Of a stretch of 29,608 nt of DNA, positions 16,868 through 24,647 are shown one piece after another. Below the pieces are notes generated by a model. The model ran no database searches. It saw only the letters and a program-made list of their open reading frames with translations, and was not told the DNA's origin. Each line of letters opens with the position of its first letter. Within the stretch, counting starts at the first letter, position 1. Source of the DNA: Cellvibrionales bacterium UBA1963. Its GTDB lineage: Bacteria; Pseudomonadota; Gammaproteobacteria; Pseudomonadales; UBA7434. The position numbers and the translations under genes were made by a program. The DNA is taken from NCBI GenBank assembly GCA_002336035.1, contig DDED01000005.1, positions 1 through 29,608 on the forward strand. Direction: 5' to 3'.

Positions 16868-18289
16868 TTAATGTACTAAAAAATAGCACACCCCTGCAAT
16901 AATAAATGCACCCCAAATATTTAAAACTATACCTGTTTTAAGCATTTCGACAGACGGCACCCTGCCACTAGCAAAGGCTATCGCGTTGGGTGCCGTTGCT
17001 ACGGGGAGCATAAAGGCGCAACTCGCACTCAACGTGGCTGGCAACATTAACAGCTTAGGATCCATTTCAGCAACCAGTGCTGTTGCCGCTAAAATTGGCA
17101 TCAATAGCAAGGTGGTGGCCATATTACTGGTCGCTTCGGTGATTATACTGACAAAAAAACATAAAATTAACAACATTAACAATAACGGTAATGCAGTTAA
17201 AATTGAGATTGCCTCACCTACTGTCACGCTTAAGCCAGAAACAACAAAAGCTTTTGCTATGCAAATGCCCCCTGCGAATAATAACAATATTCCCCAAGGA
17301 ATATCACTGGCTTGCTGCCAAGTCAGTAAATTTTTTCCCTTTCCATCAGGTACAATAAATAATACGATTACCGCTGAAAGCGCAACAACAGCATCATTCG
17401 CTTGCGGAACACCCAGCCATTGACTCCAACCGCCAAAGGGTTCTGAACGCGTAATCCACGCCAGTGCCGTCATTAAGAAAATCATCAGCACTCGTTTTTC
17501 TGCTACCCGCCATTGACCCGCTTGAGGTAAGTTGAGTAACCCCAACTGACCACTATTGACTTCTCGTGTTAGCCACCAGGCTATTAGCGGTAAAAAAACG
17601 AGCACAACGGGTAATGCCATCTTCATCCAGTCAACAAAGCTTATCGTTTTTCCTGTCGCTTCAAAGTAACTCTGCATAAAAACTAAGTTAGGAGGCGTGC
17701 CGATAGGGGTGCCCATACCACCAACATTTGCTGCGTAGGCAATACCCAGCATCATTGCCAGCGGCAGTTTAGGATTATCACTTTTTTCAATTACTGCCAG
17801 CGCTATCGGCAGAAGCATTAAGGTTGTTGCCGTATTCGATATCCACATGCTGAGTACGGCACTGGCGAGCATAAAACCAATGACTATGCTTGAATCACTG
17901 TCGCTGCCGGTAAAACGTCTAGATAAACTGACCATGTACAAGGCCAATCGACGATGGGTTCCTGTCGACTCCATCGCCTTTGACAAAATAAAGCCACCTA
18001 GCATCAACAAAATAAGCGGACTACCGTACGCTTGCGCCACTTCAGCCGCATCTAAAACACCGAAAAGAGGAAATAACGCAATGGGAATTAATGAGGTAAC
18101 AGGGATAGGTATCGGCTCAAGTATCCACCATAAGACACACCACAGAGTAATGGCTGCAGTGATCGCAGCGGCGGCTGATAATATTGGCTGTAATAGTGTA
18201 AATACTATTACCGCCGCCAATGGGCCAGCGATTAGCTTACGGTAATAAATACCGGCACTTGGTTCAGTTGATTTATTTGAAAAAAACAC
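16868..18289 (-). CDS. SLC13/DASS family sodium:dicarboxylate (anion) symporter
   Basis: A 473-residue inner-membrane protein with about 11-12 hydrophobic segments, of the divalent anion:Na+ symporter family. The two family SNT motifs are visible: SNTATTLMLLP in the first half and EATSNMATTLLLMP in the second, and the first half also has GTPIGTPPN. The substrate is probably a C4-dicarboxylate, citrate or sulfate; it cannot be decided from sequence. The start is GTG at 18289, since no in-frame ATG occurs in the first hydrophobic region and the upstream frame is stopped; the ribosome site is weak. It lies 31 bp downstream of the lipoprotein gene, suggesting co-transcription. Confidence 0.92.
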   Translation of the reverse strand: MFFSNKSTEPSAGIYYRKLIAGPLAAVIVFTLLQPILSAAAAITAAITLWCVLWWILEPIPIPVTSLIPIALFPLFGVLDAAEVAQAYGSPLILLMLGGFILSKAMESTGTHRRLALYMVSLSRRFTGSDSDSSIVIGFMLASAVLSMWISNTATTLMLLPIALAVIEKSDNPKLPLAMMLGIAYAANVGGMGTPIGTPPNLVFMQSYFEATGKTISFVDWMKMALPVVLVFLPLIAWWLTREVNSGQLGLLNLPQAGQWRVAEKRVLMIFLMTALAWITRSEPFGGWSQWLGVPQANDAVVALSAVIVLFIVPDGKGKNLLTWQQASDIPWGILLLFAGGICIAKAFVVSGLSVTVGEAISILTALPLLLMLLILCFFVSIITEATSNMATTLLLMPILAATALVAEMDPKLLMLPATLSASCAFMLPVATAPNAIAFASGRVPSVEMLKTGIVLNIWGAFIIAGVCYFLVH

Positions 18290-18320
18290 GATGGGTCACT
18301 TTAATGTAAGGGTTCGGCTA

Positions 18321-19445
18321 TTACTCTACAACACCATAACCGACTGGCGCAATTAAAATACGGTTGCCCGAGAATGAGCCTATATACATATTACTTCCTA
18401 TTCTGACCGCTGAAGTGGCCGCACCAAAAAACTGACCATCACTTACCACTAATGACCGCTGACTATAATTAACAGTGTCCAGCTCAATAATTTCAAAGGG
18501 TTGCTGACAATTGTTATCACCGCCCGTCATGCAATTTGTCATTGAGCGAAAATTGAACTCATGCGAGGCGACGATCAATTTATTTTTCTGACTCACATCC
18601 CAGTTAGTATTGTCAGCACTAATAATATCCAGCTCGGCTAAGACTGCCTTATTTTTAGTATCCACAACCCTCACCTTGTCTTCGCCGTACAAGTTAACGA
18701 AGACCTTTGAGCCTGTCTTTGTTGCAACAACGCCGTTCGGCATAACGCCCTCAGTGTTCTCAACTGGCTGAAAGCCAGATGCTAAATGCCATCGCCATAC
18801 ATACCCGGTATCTCGTCCTAACAAGTAATTAACCATCGCCAGACCCGTGTTCTCATTGGACATCATACGACTCACAACAAAACCATCGTTCACACTTGCA
18901 ACATCGTTGTAGATACTGTCGTCCTCAGATTGAACGCAGCCCCGCCAAGTTACTGACCAATGATCTGCGGTATCTTTGTCTAACTCAAAAAACTCAACCC
19001 TCTCATGGTCAGAATGATTCACAACGAGTAACTGCCAACGACCACTTGGACGTTGCGTCAAATCAAAACCATGTGGAGAAAAACTCTGCGGTTCTGGACA
19101 ACTCGGGTCGCCCCAAATGGGCATTGCTGATCGTGATTGGCGGTGTGAGGCGGATGAATATAAAACACTGCGGCTGTTATCAGCAATCGATAAGATCGAT
19201 AACTGCCCCGCGATATCACCCATTTGACCAAATTCACTGATTAAAATCCCGCTATTGTCTGGCAACACCGCCAGATCTTCTGGTGATTGAAACCCACAAA
19301 TGGGCGTCAACCCGTCAAATGGCATACACAAGTCAACGGACGGCGCCGAGTCTGATTGGCAACCCAATAAAAACACCCATATTGATACTGCAGCGATTAG
19401 AGAAAGCAGGCGGTGACGCGGCTTTACTTGGTTAGAATTAATCAC
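18321..19445 (-). CDS. paraoxonase/SMP-30-like beta-propeller lipoprotein
   Basis: A 374-residue predicted lipoprotein: a basic N-terminus, a hydrophobic stretch and the lipobox FLLGC with the lipidated Cys at residue 29. The mature part has the repeating strands of a six-bladed propeller like arylesterases/paraoxonases and SMP-30: PHGFD with LLVVNHSDHERVEFFEL (PON-like HG..LLVVNH..VE.F), then NDVASVNDG, MPNGVVATKTGSKVFVNLYGEDKVRVVD, and later blades. Paraoxonases bind calcium through such Asn/Asp residues, but which ones here is not provable. GTG at 19445 is the start, with a strong TGAGGAGC site. The enzyme role (lactonase or esterase in the periplasm) is an inference; transporter and peroxiredoxin genes follow on the same strand. 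Confidence 0.75.
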   Translation of the reverse strand: MINSNQVKPRHRLLSLIAAVSIWVFLLGCQSDSAPSVDLCMPFDGLTPICGFQSPEDLAVLPDNSGILISEFGQMGDIAGQLSILSIADNSRSVLYSSASHRQSRSAMPIWGDPSCPEPQSFSPHGFDLTQRPSGRWQLLVVNHSDHERVEFFELDKDTADHWSVTWRGCVQSEDDSIYNDVASVNDGFVVSRMMSNENTGLAMVNYLLGRDTGYVWRWHLASGFQPVENTEGVMPNGVVATKTGSKVFVNLYGEDKVRVVDTKNKAVLAELDIISADNTNWDVSQKNKLIVASHEFNFRSMTNCMTGGDNNCQQPFEIIELDTVNYSQRSLVVSDGQFFGAATSAVRIGSNMYIGSFSGNRILIAPVGYGVVE

Positions 19446-19570
19446 TTTTATAGCTCCTCAATGAGGCTTTTAAATAAAATGGCTAGATAGATATTATCAG
19501 GCATTGACTGAGATTAGATTACATTTCATTTGAAAAGCGATCGGAGGGTTCTCTGTATCACTAATGATCG

Positions 19571-19589
19571 TGCTATGATGAAACATCAT
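19571..19589 (+). promoter_or_regulatory. extended -10 of moaA overlapping an inverted repeat
   Basis: TGCTATGAT is an extended -10 element (TATGAT at 19574-19579) about 50 bp before moaA. A perfect 6-bp inverted repeat, ATGATG-AAA-CATCAT (19575-19589), overlaps it and the likely start point. It could be an operator or a short leader hairpin; it does not resemble the ModE consensus. Confidence 0.35.
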
Positions 19590-19629
19590 TTGGGCCTAAT
19601 GGCATTCATAATTAAAAAAAATCGAACCA

Positions 19630-20622
19630 ATGAATACAACACTAATAGATAACTTTGGCAGGGAAATAAACTACGCGAGACTCTCAGTCACCGACCGTTG
19701 CGATTTTCGCTGCGTATACTGCATGGCTGAAAAAATGACTTTTTTATCAAAAAAAGACGTTCTTTCACTTGAAGAGCTCTATCAAACTGCCAGCGCGTTA
19801 GTGGCTAGCGGCATAAAAAAAATTCGTCTTACGGGTGGTGAACCTCTTATCCGTAATAACATTATGTGGTTAATAGAAAAGATAAGTCAGCTAGAAGGAC
19901 TTGAAGAACTCACGCTAACCACTAATGGCTCACAGTTAGTGAAATATGCCAAACAGCTAAGGTCGTTTGGTATTAAACGAATCAACATTAGCATTGATTC
20001 GCTGGATGCAGAAAAATTCCAACAAATTACGCGCACCGGGAAATTACAGCCCGTGCTCAATGGAATCGATGCAGCAATTGATGCTGGCTTTGAATCAATC
20101 AAATTAAATACTGTGATTTTAAAAAACCGTAATGACGATGAAATTATTTCGTTAGTGAATTTCGCAAAAAGTAAATCCATTGACATTGCTTTTATTGAAG
20201 AGATGCCGCTTGGCGATATTGTCGAGCATGATCGCTTACTGGCTTTTTGCTCTAGCGATGAAATACGTCACATTATCGAACAAACACTGCCCTTAACGCC
20301 CTCTAATAAAAAGACCAACGGACCCGCGACTTATTTTAAACTGGCTGATAGTCATTCACACATTGGCTTCATTTCGCCGCACAGTCATAACTTTTGCGGA
20401 GACTGCAATCGAATCAGAGTCACTGTGGAGGGCCAACTGTTGTTGTGCCTCGGTAATGATCACTCCATTGACTTGCGAGGCATACTTCGTGATATGCACT
20501 ACGACCAAAAACAACTTATTCAAGCCATTCAAAAAAGTATGGAAATTAAACCTGAGCGTCATTACTTTAACTTAGCCGAAAAGCCTCAGATTGTTCGCTT
20601 CATGAATGCGACTGGCGGTTAA
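19630..20622 (+). CDS. moaA: GTP 3',8-cyclase MoaA
   Basis: A radical-SAM enzyme that converts GTP to 3',8-cyclo-GTP, the first step of molybdenum cofactor synthesis. At 330 residues it has the normal length. The radical-SAM cluster motif C-x3-C-x2-C (C24, C28, C31) is followed by TGGEPL near residue 69, and the C-terminal second [4Fe-4S] site is C256-x2-C259-x13-C273, with the conserved RIRVTVEG between. The protein ends in Gly-Gly, a MoaA signature needed for activity. ATG at 19630 gives the standard N-terminus although its ribosome site is weak. No other moa/moe gene is in the window. Confidence 0.96.
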   Translation: MNTTLIDNFGREINYARLSVTDRCDFRCVYCMAEKMTFLSKKDVLSLEELYQTASALVASGIKKIRLTGGEPLIRNNIMWLIEKISQLEGLEELTLTTNGSQLVKYAKQLRSFGIKRINISIDSLDAEKFQQITRTGKLQPVLNGIDAAIDAGFESIKLNTVILKNRNDDEIISLVNFAKSKSIDIAFIEEMPLGDIVEHDRLLAFCSSDEIRHIIEQTLPLTPSNKKTNGPATYFKLADSHSHIGFISPHSHNFCGDCNRIRVTVEGQLLLCLGNDHSIDLRGILRDMHYDQKQLIQAIQKSMEIKPERHYFNLAEKPQIVRFMNATGG

Positions 20623-20661
20623 AGAGCCCTTCACCCGCCTCACTATTTTTAGGACCACAAC

Positions 20662-21723
20662 ATGACAAATGCCACGGCAAAACATCCAGAACTCAGCTGT
20701 TATTTATTACCTGGACATACCACCACGCCTGCGGATGCCATTAAAGAAGCACAACAAGCCGAAGCACTTGGCCTTGGAAAGGTTTGGCTTTCTGAGCGGT
20801 TTGATGTCAAAGATGCTGGTGTTATTTGCTCGGCAGCGCTCGCCAGCACCACGACGATTCGTGTGGCTACTGCAGGAACAAACCTGCACACCCGCCATCC
20901 GATGGTACTAGCAACGATGTGCAGCTCGTTGCATTACCTCTCAGGCGGCCGATTCACATTGGGCCTTGCTCGCGGCGTCAGTATTCGCAACGAGCTTATG
21001 GGGCTTAAGTCAGTAAATAACCACCAGTTTTTAGAGGGTATCTCTATCCTGCGGCAACTTTGGCGGGGTGAGAAAGTGATGGGTTATGACGGCCCTATGG
21101 GCAACTTACCCTACCTCAGTATGGGTGACTGGCTAGATGCTAACATTCCTATCCATTTCGTTGGCTTTGGCGCTAAAAGTTTACGCTTTGCCGGTGAGCA
21201 TTTCGACGGCGCTCACTTACATACATTTATTACTGATCATGGCTTACGAAGAGCTAAAGCCATGTTAAATGAAGGTGAAGAAAAAGCAGGAAGGCCACTG
21301 AATACTGTTAAAATGTGGCCAGTCTTAGCGACGGCCCTTAATCCCAGCCGCGAAGATTATCTGCGTAAAATGGTGGGACGAATGGCCACTTATATGCAAG
21401 CTCCCGGCTATGCAGAGATGCTTATTGCACTCAATGAATGGGATACCGAACCGCTTGAGGCGTTTCGCGCCAACAAAACGGTCAACTCAATGGCAGGCGG
21501 TATTGACAGTGTGGCGACTCTCGAACAGCTTGATGAAATCAGTGCTTTAATACCTAAAGAATGGCTGCCCGCCGCGTCAGGCAGTGCTGAAGAATGTGCC
21601 TTGGGATGGAAAAATCAATTAGATAATGGCGCAGATGGCGTGGTCATTCACGGCTCTACGCCTGATGAATTTGCGCCAGTCATTAACGCTTATGAGTTGT
21701 TAAAGGAAACCAGTGCTGCATAG
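20662..21723 (+). CDS. LLM class (luciferase-like/F420-type) oxidoreductase
   Basis: A 353-residue TIM-barrel oxidoreductase of the bacterial-luciferase-like superfamily. AEALGLGKVWLSERF (about residues 31-45), the ATAGTNLHTRHP segment, LSGGRFTLGLARG (about 94-106) and the late GADGVVIHG are typical. The overall pattern resembles the mycobacterial TIGR03857 (MSMEG_2249-like) group, annotated as probable F420-dependent, but FMN use is equally possible, because F420 is uncommon in Gammaproteobacteria. It begins 39 bp after moaA with an AGGA site and may be co-transcribed. The substrate is unknown. Confidence 0.85.
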   Translation: MTNATAKHPELSCYLLPGHTTTPADAIKEAQQAEALGLGKVWLSERFDVKDAGVICSAALASTTTIRVATAGTNLHTRHPMVLATMCSSLHYLSGGRFTLGLARGVSIRNELMGLKSVNNHQFLEGISILRQLWRGEKVMGYDGPMGNLPYLSMGDWLDANIPIHFVGFGAKSLRFAGEHFDGAHLHTFITDHGLRRAKAMLNEGEEKAGRPLNTVKMWPVLATALNPSREDYLRKMVGRMATYMQAPGYAEMLIALNEWDTEPLEAFRANKTVNSMAGGIDSVATLEQLDEISALIPKEWLPAASGSAEECALGWKNQLDNGADGVVIHGSTPDEFAPVINAYELLKETSAA

Positions 21724-21849
21724 ATCGCCGGTGCATTCCAAGCCATCACTCACTCATACCCGTTTTAACAGACCAGCCAAGCTGAAACGTGTGCATTGCA
21801 ATTTTTCTCCATGCGCCAGCGAGGCTTAACATTAACAGGCGATAAACGC

Positions 21850-22497
21850 TTACTTGGCACTCACCCCCGCTCTTGAAGCAAACAGCCCCAATAATGAAGA
21901 TCCAAATAAGTAGAAAGCTGCGGGTAATGGTACTTGCGTAATAGAAGTCATTACCCCATCCATTCGAATTGTTTTATTATTGGTCATATCATGAGAAAAA
22001 ATTTGCATCGTCATCGATGAAAAGCTTATCTTATCTAATTCTTGGGATGGCCATTGGCTTGAATCCAGCGCTAGCCCTGTATCATCACGAAAGATAAAAT
22101 TAACAGCGAACGACGACTTGATTGAGTTTCCAGTATCGATCAGTGAAGCTTGCTCGCCTGATGCTCTGAGATAAATCTCATCAAAATACACACCGTTATC
22201 AAAACCTGACCAACCAGAATCTGGCAATGATAGGCTATAGCCATTTATTTCAAAGTTCATCGCCACAATTGACTTATAAAGGTAAGGATAATCTACATGA
22301 GGGTTTGCATCTTTTTCAACCGTGAAACTAAATGTATAGGTGTCATTTAGTTTAATTTTATCATCAACGAGGCCATCACCATCTTCGCGTATATTGCTAA
22401 TATAACCTTTGCCATTATAGGTAACAAGCTCTGCATATGACGCAACGCTCACTAAAACAGCCGCGGCAAAAAATAGAAAAGTAATCATCTTTTTCAT
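21850..22497 (-). CDS. VPLPA-CTERM sorting-domain protein, otherwise unknown
   Basis: A 215-residue exported protein. It has a Sec signal peptide (MKKMITFLFFAAAVLVSVASYA, likely cut after SYA), a beta-rich body of no recognised family, and a C-terminal sorting segment: VPLPAAF, a hydrophobic helix (YLFGSSLLGLFA), then a basic end. This is the VPLPA variant of PEP-CTERM, processed by exosortase and usually linked to exopolysaccharide production. Start: ATG at 22497 is preferred over 22512 because GGAG lies 9 bp before it. No exosortase is in the window, so the partner must lie elsewhere. A candidate sigma-54 promoter is just upstream. Confidence 0.82.
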   Translation of the reverse strand: MKKMITFLFFAAAVLVSVASYAELVTYNGKGYISNIREDGDGLVDDKIKLNDTYTFSFTVEKDANPHVDYPYLYKSIVAMNFEINGYSLSLPDSGWSGFDNGVYFDEIYLRASGEQASLIDTGNSIKSSFAVNFIFRDDTGLALDSSQWPSQELDKISFSSMTMQIFSHDMTNNKTIRMDGVMTSITQVPLPAAFYLFGSSLLGLFASRAGVSAK

Positions 22498-22534
22498 GAG
22501 ATATAACTCCATTATTAAAAATAACTGCTTGGCC

Positions 22535-22550
22535 GCATTTAATCACCCAA
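22535..22550 (-). promoter_or_regulatory. candidate sigma-54 (-24/-12) promoter of the VPLPA-CTERM gene
   Basis: On the minus strand TTGG GTGATTAAAT GC gives GG and GC separated by exactly 10 bp, the core of the -24/-12 element, with TGC at -12. A start near 22524 would leave a leader of about 27 nt before the ATG at 22497. Many PEP-CTERM genes are controlled by the PrsK/PrsR-RpoN system, which makes the match attractive, but only the core bases agree with the consensus. Confidence 0.35.
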
Positions 22551-22788
22551 GCCGTGGCTTCATCGTATTACTTAACCTGACGCTACCAAGATACAAGCGG
22601 TGTTTTTAATACTTTCTTATGCCGCGTAGTTCTTGTTTTAGTTATTCATCTAACGCATGAATAGGTTACTTTTAACGGTTAAGTCGATTAAAGTTAAGAA
22701 TGGACAATCTACCATTTTCAGAATTTTTTTCTGTAAAAGAGTATTTACAACTGAGTTTAAACGGAGGTTTTAAAAAGCAGGGGGCATC

Positions 22789-22890
22789 ATGGCTGGTTGT
22801 TTTATCACCAATAAAAGCAATGAAATCATGCCGATAAACATTTCACTTTTTAAATTAATTCACGGATTCGCTAAGATTTTCTTAATGTAA
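22789..22890 (+). CDS. possible 33-aa small ORF
   Basis: ATG at 22789 follows an AGGGGG site (22779-22784) by 4-5 bp and reads 33 codons to TAA at 22888-22890. The predicted peptide has one Cys and a short hydrophobic C-terminal half. It has no recognised family and could arise by chance in AT-rich DNA. Confidence 0.2.
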   Translation: MAGCFITNKSNEIMPINISLFKLIHGFAKIFLM

Positions 22891-22933
22891 AAATTTTTAT
22901 CAGGGCATTCTTGAGGGTCATCGACTTATACCT

Positions 22934-23368
22934 TTATCTCTTCCATTGAAAAGAGACCTTAGTTTCCATATTCAAGCCGATAAAAATCAATTCAATTACT
23001 TCTGCTAACGGTCCAGCCTGATAGGGTAATGGTGGCACGGCACCCCAAACAGGTTTGGGCCAAACGGGATCGTTATGAAACCGAGCAACATGATGAACAT
23101 GTAACTGCGAGACAACATTCCCTAGGGCTGCAATATTTAATTTTTCAGCTTTAAACTGTATCTGTAATATTTTTCCGATCGCATTTGACTCACGCAAGTA
23201 TTGCCTTTGATCAAGATCGCTTAACTCAAGTAGTTCTCGAATAGCTGGTCGCCTTGGCACCAATATCAGCCAAGGATAATTAGCATCATTCATTAAAAGA
23301 AGATCACACAGCGACAAAGCGGCAAGGCTAATCGTGTCTTGCTTTAATTGAGAGTCCACAACAAACAT
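22934..23368 (-). CDS. HIT-domain protein
   Basis: A 144-residue histidine-triad family protein, probably a nucleotide hydrolase or transferase. The hydrophobic LLLMNDANYPWLILVPRRP segment (about residues 23-41) matches this subgroup, and the triad region is QLHVHHVAR (about 88-96): the first triad His is Gln, as in the subgroup, and the catalytic His is retained; the usual hydrophobic residue after it is also His. NIAALGNVV precedes it and DPVWPKPVWG follows, both characteristic. ATG at 23368 is chosen over 23383 because AGGTGA lies 6 bp before it. It is divergent from efpL. The substrate is unknown. Confidence 0.88.
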   Translation of the reverse strand: MFVVDSQLKQDTISLAALSLCDLLLMNDANYPWLILVPRRPAIRELLELSDLDQRQYLRESNAIGKILQIQFKAEKLNIAALGNVVSQLHVHHVARFHNDPVWPKPVWGAVPPLPYQAGPLAEVIELIFIGLNMETKVSFQWKR

Positions 23369-23527
23369 AAGTTCACCTAACATGTCATTTGATTTATTTT
23401 ATCATGGTTAGCATTAATTTATCCCGCTATTCCATTAAGCGAGTAGATGTTGAATCAAACTATTGCAGGCGCTTTGCCTTTTACGGTAAAGTACCGTTTT
23501 AAAATTAACCGACAAAGAGATCCTTTT

Positions 23528-24091
23528 ATGAAAGCAACTGACATAAAAAAAGGTAATGTCATTGAGCACAATAACGCTGCCTATCAGGTGCGTGATATCG
23601 AAAAATCTTCTGCTCAAGGTCGCGGTGGTAATGTGACATATCGATTCACACTTTACGCTGTCGCAAACGGCAGTAAATTAGACCTTAGCCTTCGAGCGGA
23701 CGATGAGTTGCAAGAACTCGATTTAATTCGCCGTGAAAGTAGCTTTTCTTACCTAGACGGCGACGCCTTCGTATTTCTAGATAACGAAGACTATTCTTCT
23801 CATACTGTCGATGCCGATAAAGTCGGTGATTTAGCCAAATATATCAGTGAGGGTTTAGAGGGCGTTTTTGTTCAAATCATTGATGACAGCCCCATCGGAA
23901 TTCAATTACCGGCAAGCGTCGTGCTTGAGGTTATTGATACACCTCCGGAGTTAAAAGGCGGATCAGCCACTAAACGCTCGAAACCTGCAACACTTAGCAC
24001 GGGTATTGAAATTCAAGTGCCTGAATATATCGTCAATGGCGAGAAAATTATCGTCTCTACTTCGACCGGTGAATTTGGTGGCCGTGCTTAA
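23528..24091 (+). CDS. efpL: elongation factor P-like protein EfpL (YeiP)
   Basis: A ribosome-associated factor, paralogous to EF-P, that helps translation through difficult peptide-bond sites. The 187-residue protein has the three beta-barrel domains: an N-terminal KOW-like domain (KKGNVIEHNNAAYQVRDIEK), an OB domain with the SYLDGDAFVFLDNEDY signature (about 76-91), and a C-terminal OB domain with RSKPATLSTGIEIQVPEYI (about 147-165). The tip loop SAQGRGGN has Arg, not the modified Lys of EF-P, which identifies the EfpL/YeiP group. The frame is open from 23447 but the family N-terminus starts at 23528. Its end overlaps the start of tag. Confidence 0.93.
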   Translation: MKATDIKKGNVIEHNNAAYQVRDIEKSSAQGRGGNVTYRFTLYAVANGSKLDLSLRADDELQELDLIRRESSFSYLDGDAFVFLDNEDYSSHTVDADKVGDLAKYISEGLEGVFVQIIDDSPIGIQLPASVVLEVIDTPPELKGGSATKRSKPATLSTGIEIQVPEYIVNGEKIIVSTSTGEFGGRA

Positions 24092-24647
24092 TCGCTGCGA
24101 CTGGTGTGGCAATGACTCATTGTACCAAAACTACCATGATCATGAATGGGGCGTGCCGGTACTTAACGACCACTTATTATTCGAAATGCTATTATTGGAG
24201 GGGGCGCAAGCAGGCTTGAATTGGCTAGTTATTTTGCGCAAGCGGGAACATTACCGACAGGTGTTCGACGACTTTAATCCCAATAAAATTGCCATCTATA
24301 ATGAACAGAAAATTAACCGCCTTAAGAATGATGCAGGCATTGTTAGGCATACTTTAAAGATCCGTTCTGCAGTTAGCAACGCTCAATGTTACTTAGCGCT
24401 ATGCCATCAAAAAAACAGTTTCAGTGACTATCTCTGGGAATTTGTTGGCGGTGAGACCGTCCAAAATAATTGGCTAAAGGTCGCAGATATACCCACGACC
24501 ACGCCAATAGCCAAGGCGCTTAGTAAAGACTTAAAGCAGCGCGGGTTTTCATTCGTTGGACCCACAATTATTTATGCCTTCATGCAAGCTACAGGGATGG
24601 TCAATGATCACTTGACCAGTTGCCACTGCCACCCCAGTAATGGCTAA
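24084..24647 (+). CDS. tag: DNA-3-methyladenine glycosylase I
   Basis: A base-excision repair enzyme that removes 3-methyladenine from alkylated DNA. The family's zinc site is visible: Cys near the N-terminus (NRCDWCG), His in YHDHEWGVP, and the C-terminal NDHLTSCHC. LLEGAQAGLNW (about residues 35-45) has the catalytic Glu, and GFSFVGPTIIYAFMQATG is the helix-hairpin-helix region. It starts with GTG at 24084 (or 24078), overlapping the end of efpL by 8-14 bp, with GGTGA 10 bp upstream of 24084; the ATG at 24006 lies too far inside efpL. Its stop overlaps the stop of the convergent gene in the shared CTAA. Confidence 0.94.
   Translation: MLNRCDWCGNDSLYQNYHDHEWGVPVLNDHLLFEMLLLEGAQAGLNWLVILRKREHYRQVFDDFNPNKIAIYNEQKINRLKNDAGIVRHTLKIRSAVSNAQCYLALCHQKNSFSDYLWEFVGGETVQNNWLKVADIPTTTPIAKALSKDLKQRGFSFVGPTIIYAFMQATGMVNDHLTSCHCHPSNG

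Larger units (their letters stand above)
22513..22933. other. 421-bp intergenic region between VPLPA-CTERM and HIT genes
   Basis: An AT-rich gap with no recognised RNA gene. It contains the candidate sigma-54 element (22535-22550), a CAGAA/TTCTG inverted repeat at 22719-22733, and a possible 33-codon plus-strand ORF at 22789-22890. No strong rho-independent terminator was found. Confidence 0.5.

Noticed and set aside
17847..18245. 132-codon plus-strand ORF inside the SLC13 gene
   Set aside because: Antisense shadow of a membrane-protein gene with intact family motifs.
21724..21849. RNA gene or terminator in the gap after the LLM gene
   Set aside because: No tRNA-like or stable hairpin structure was recognised.
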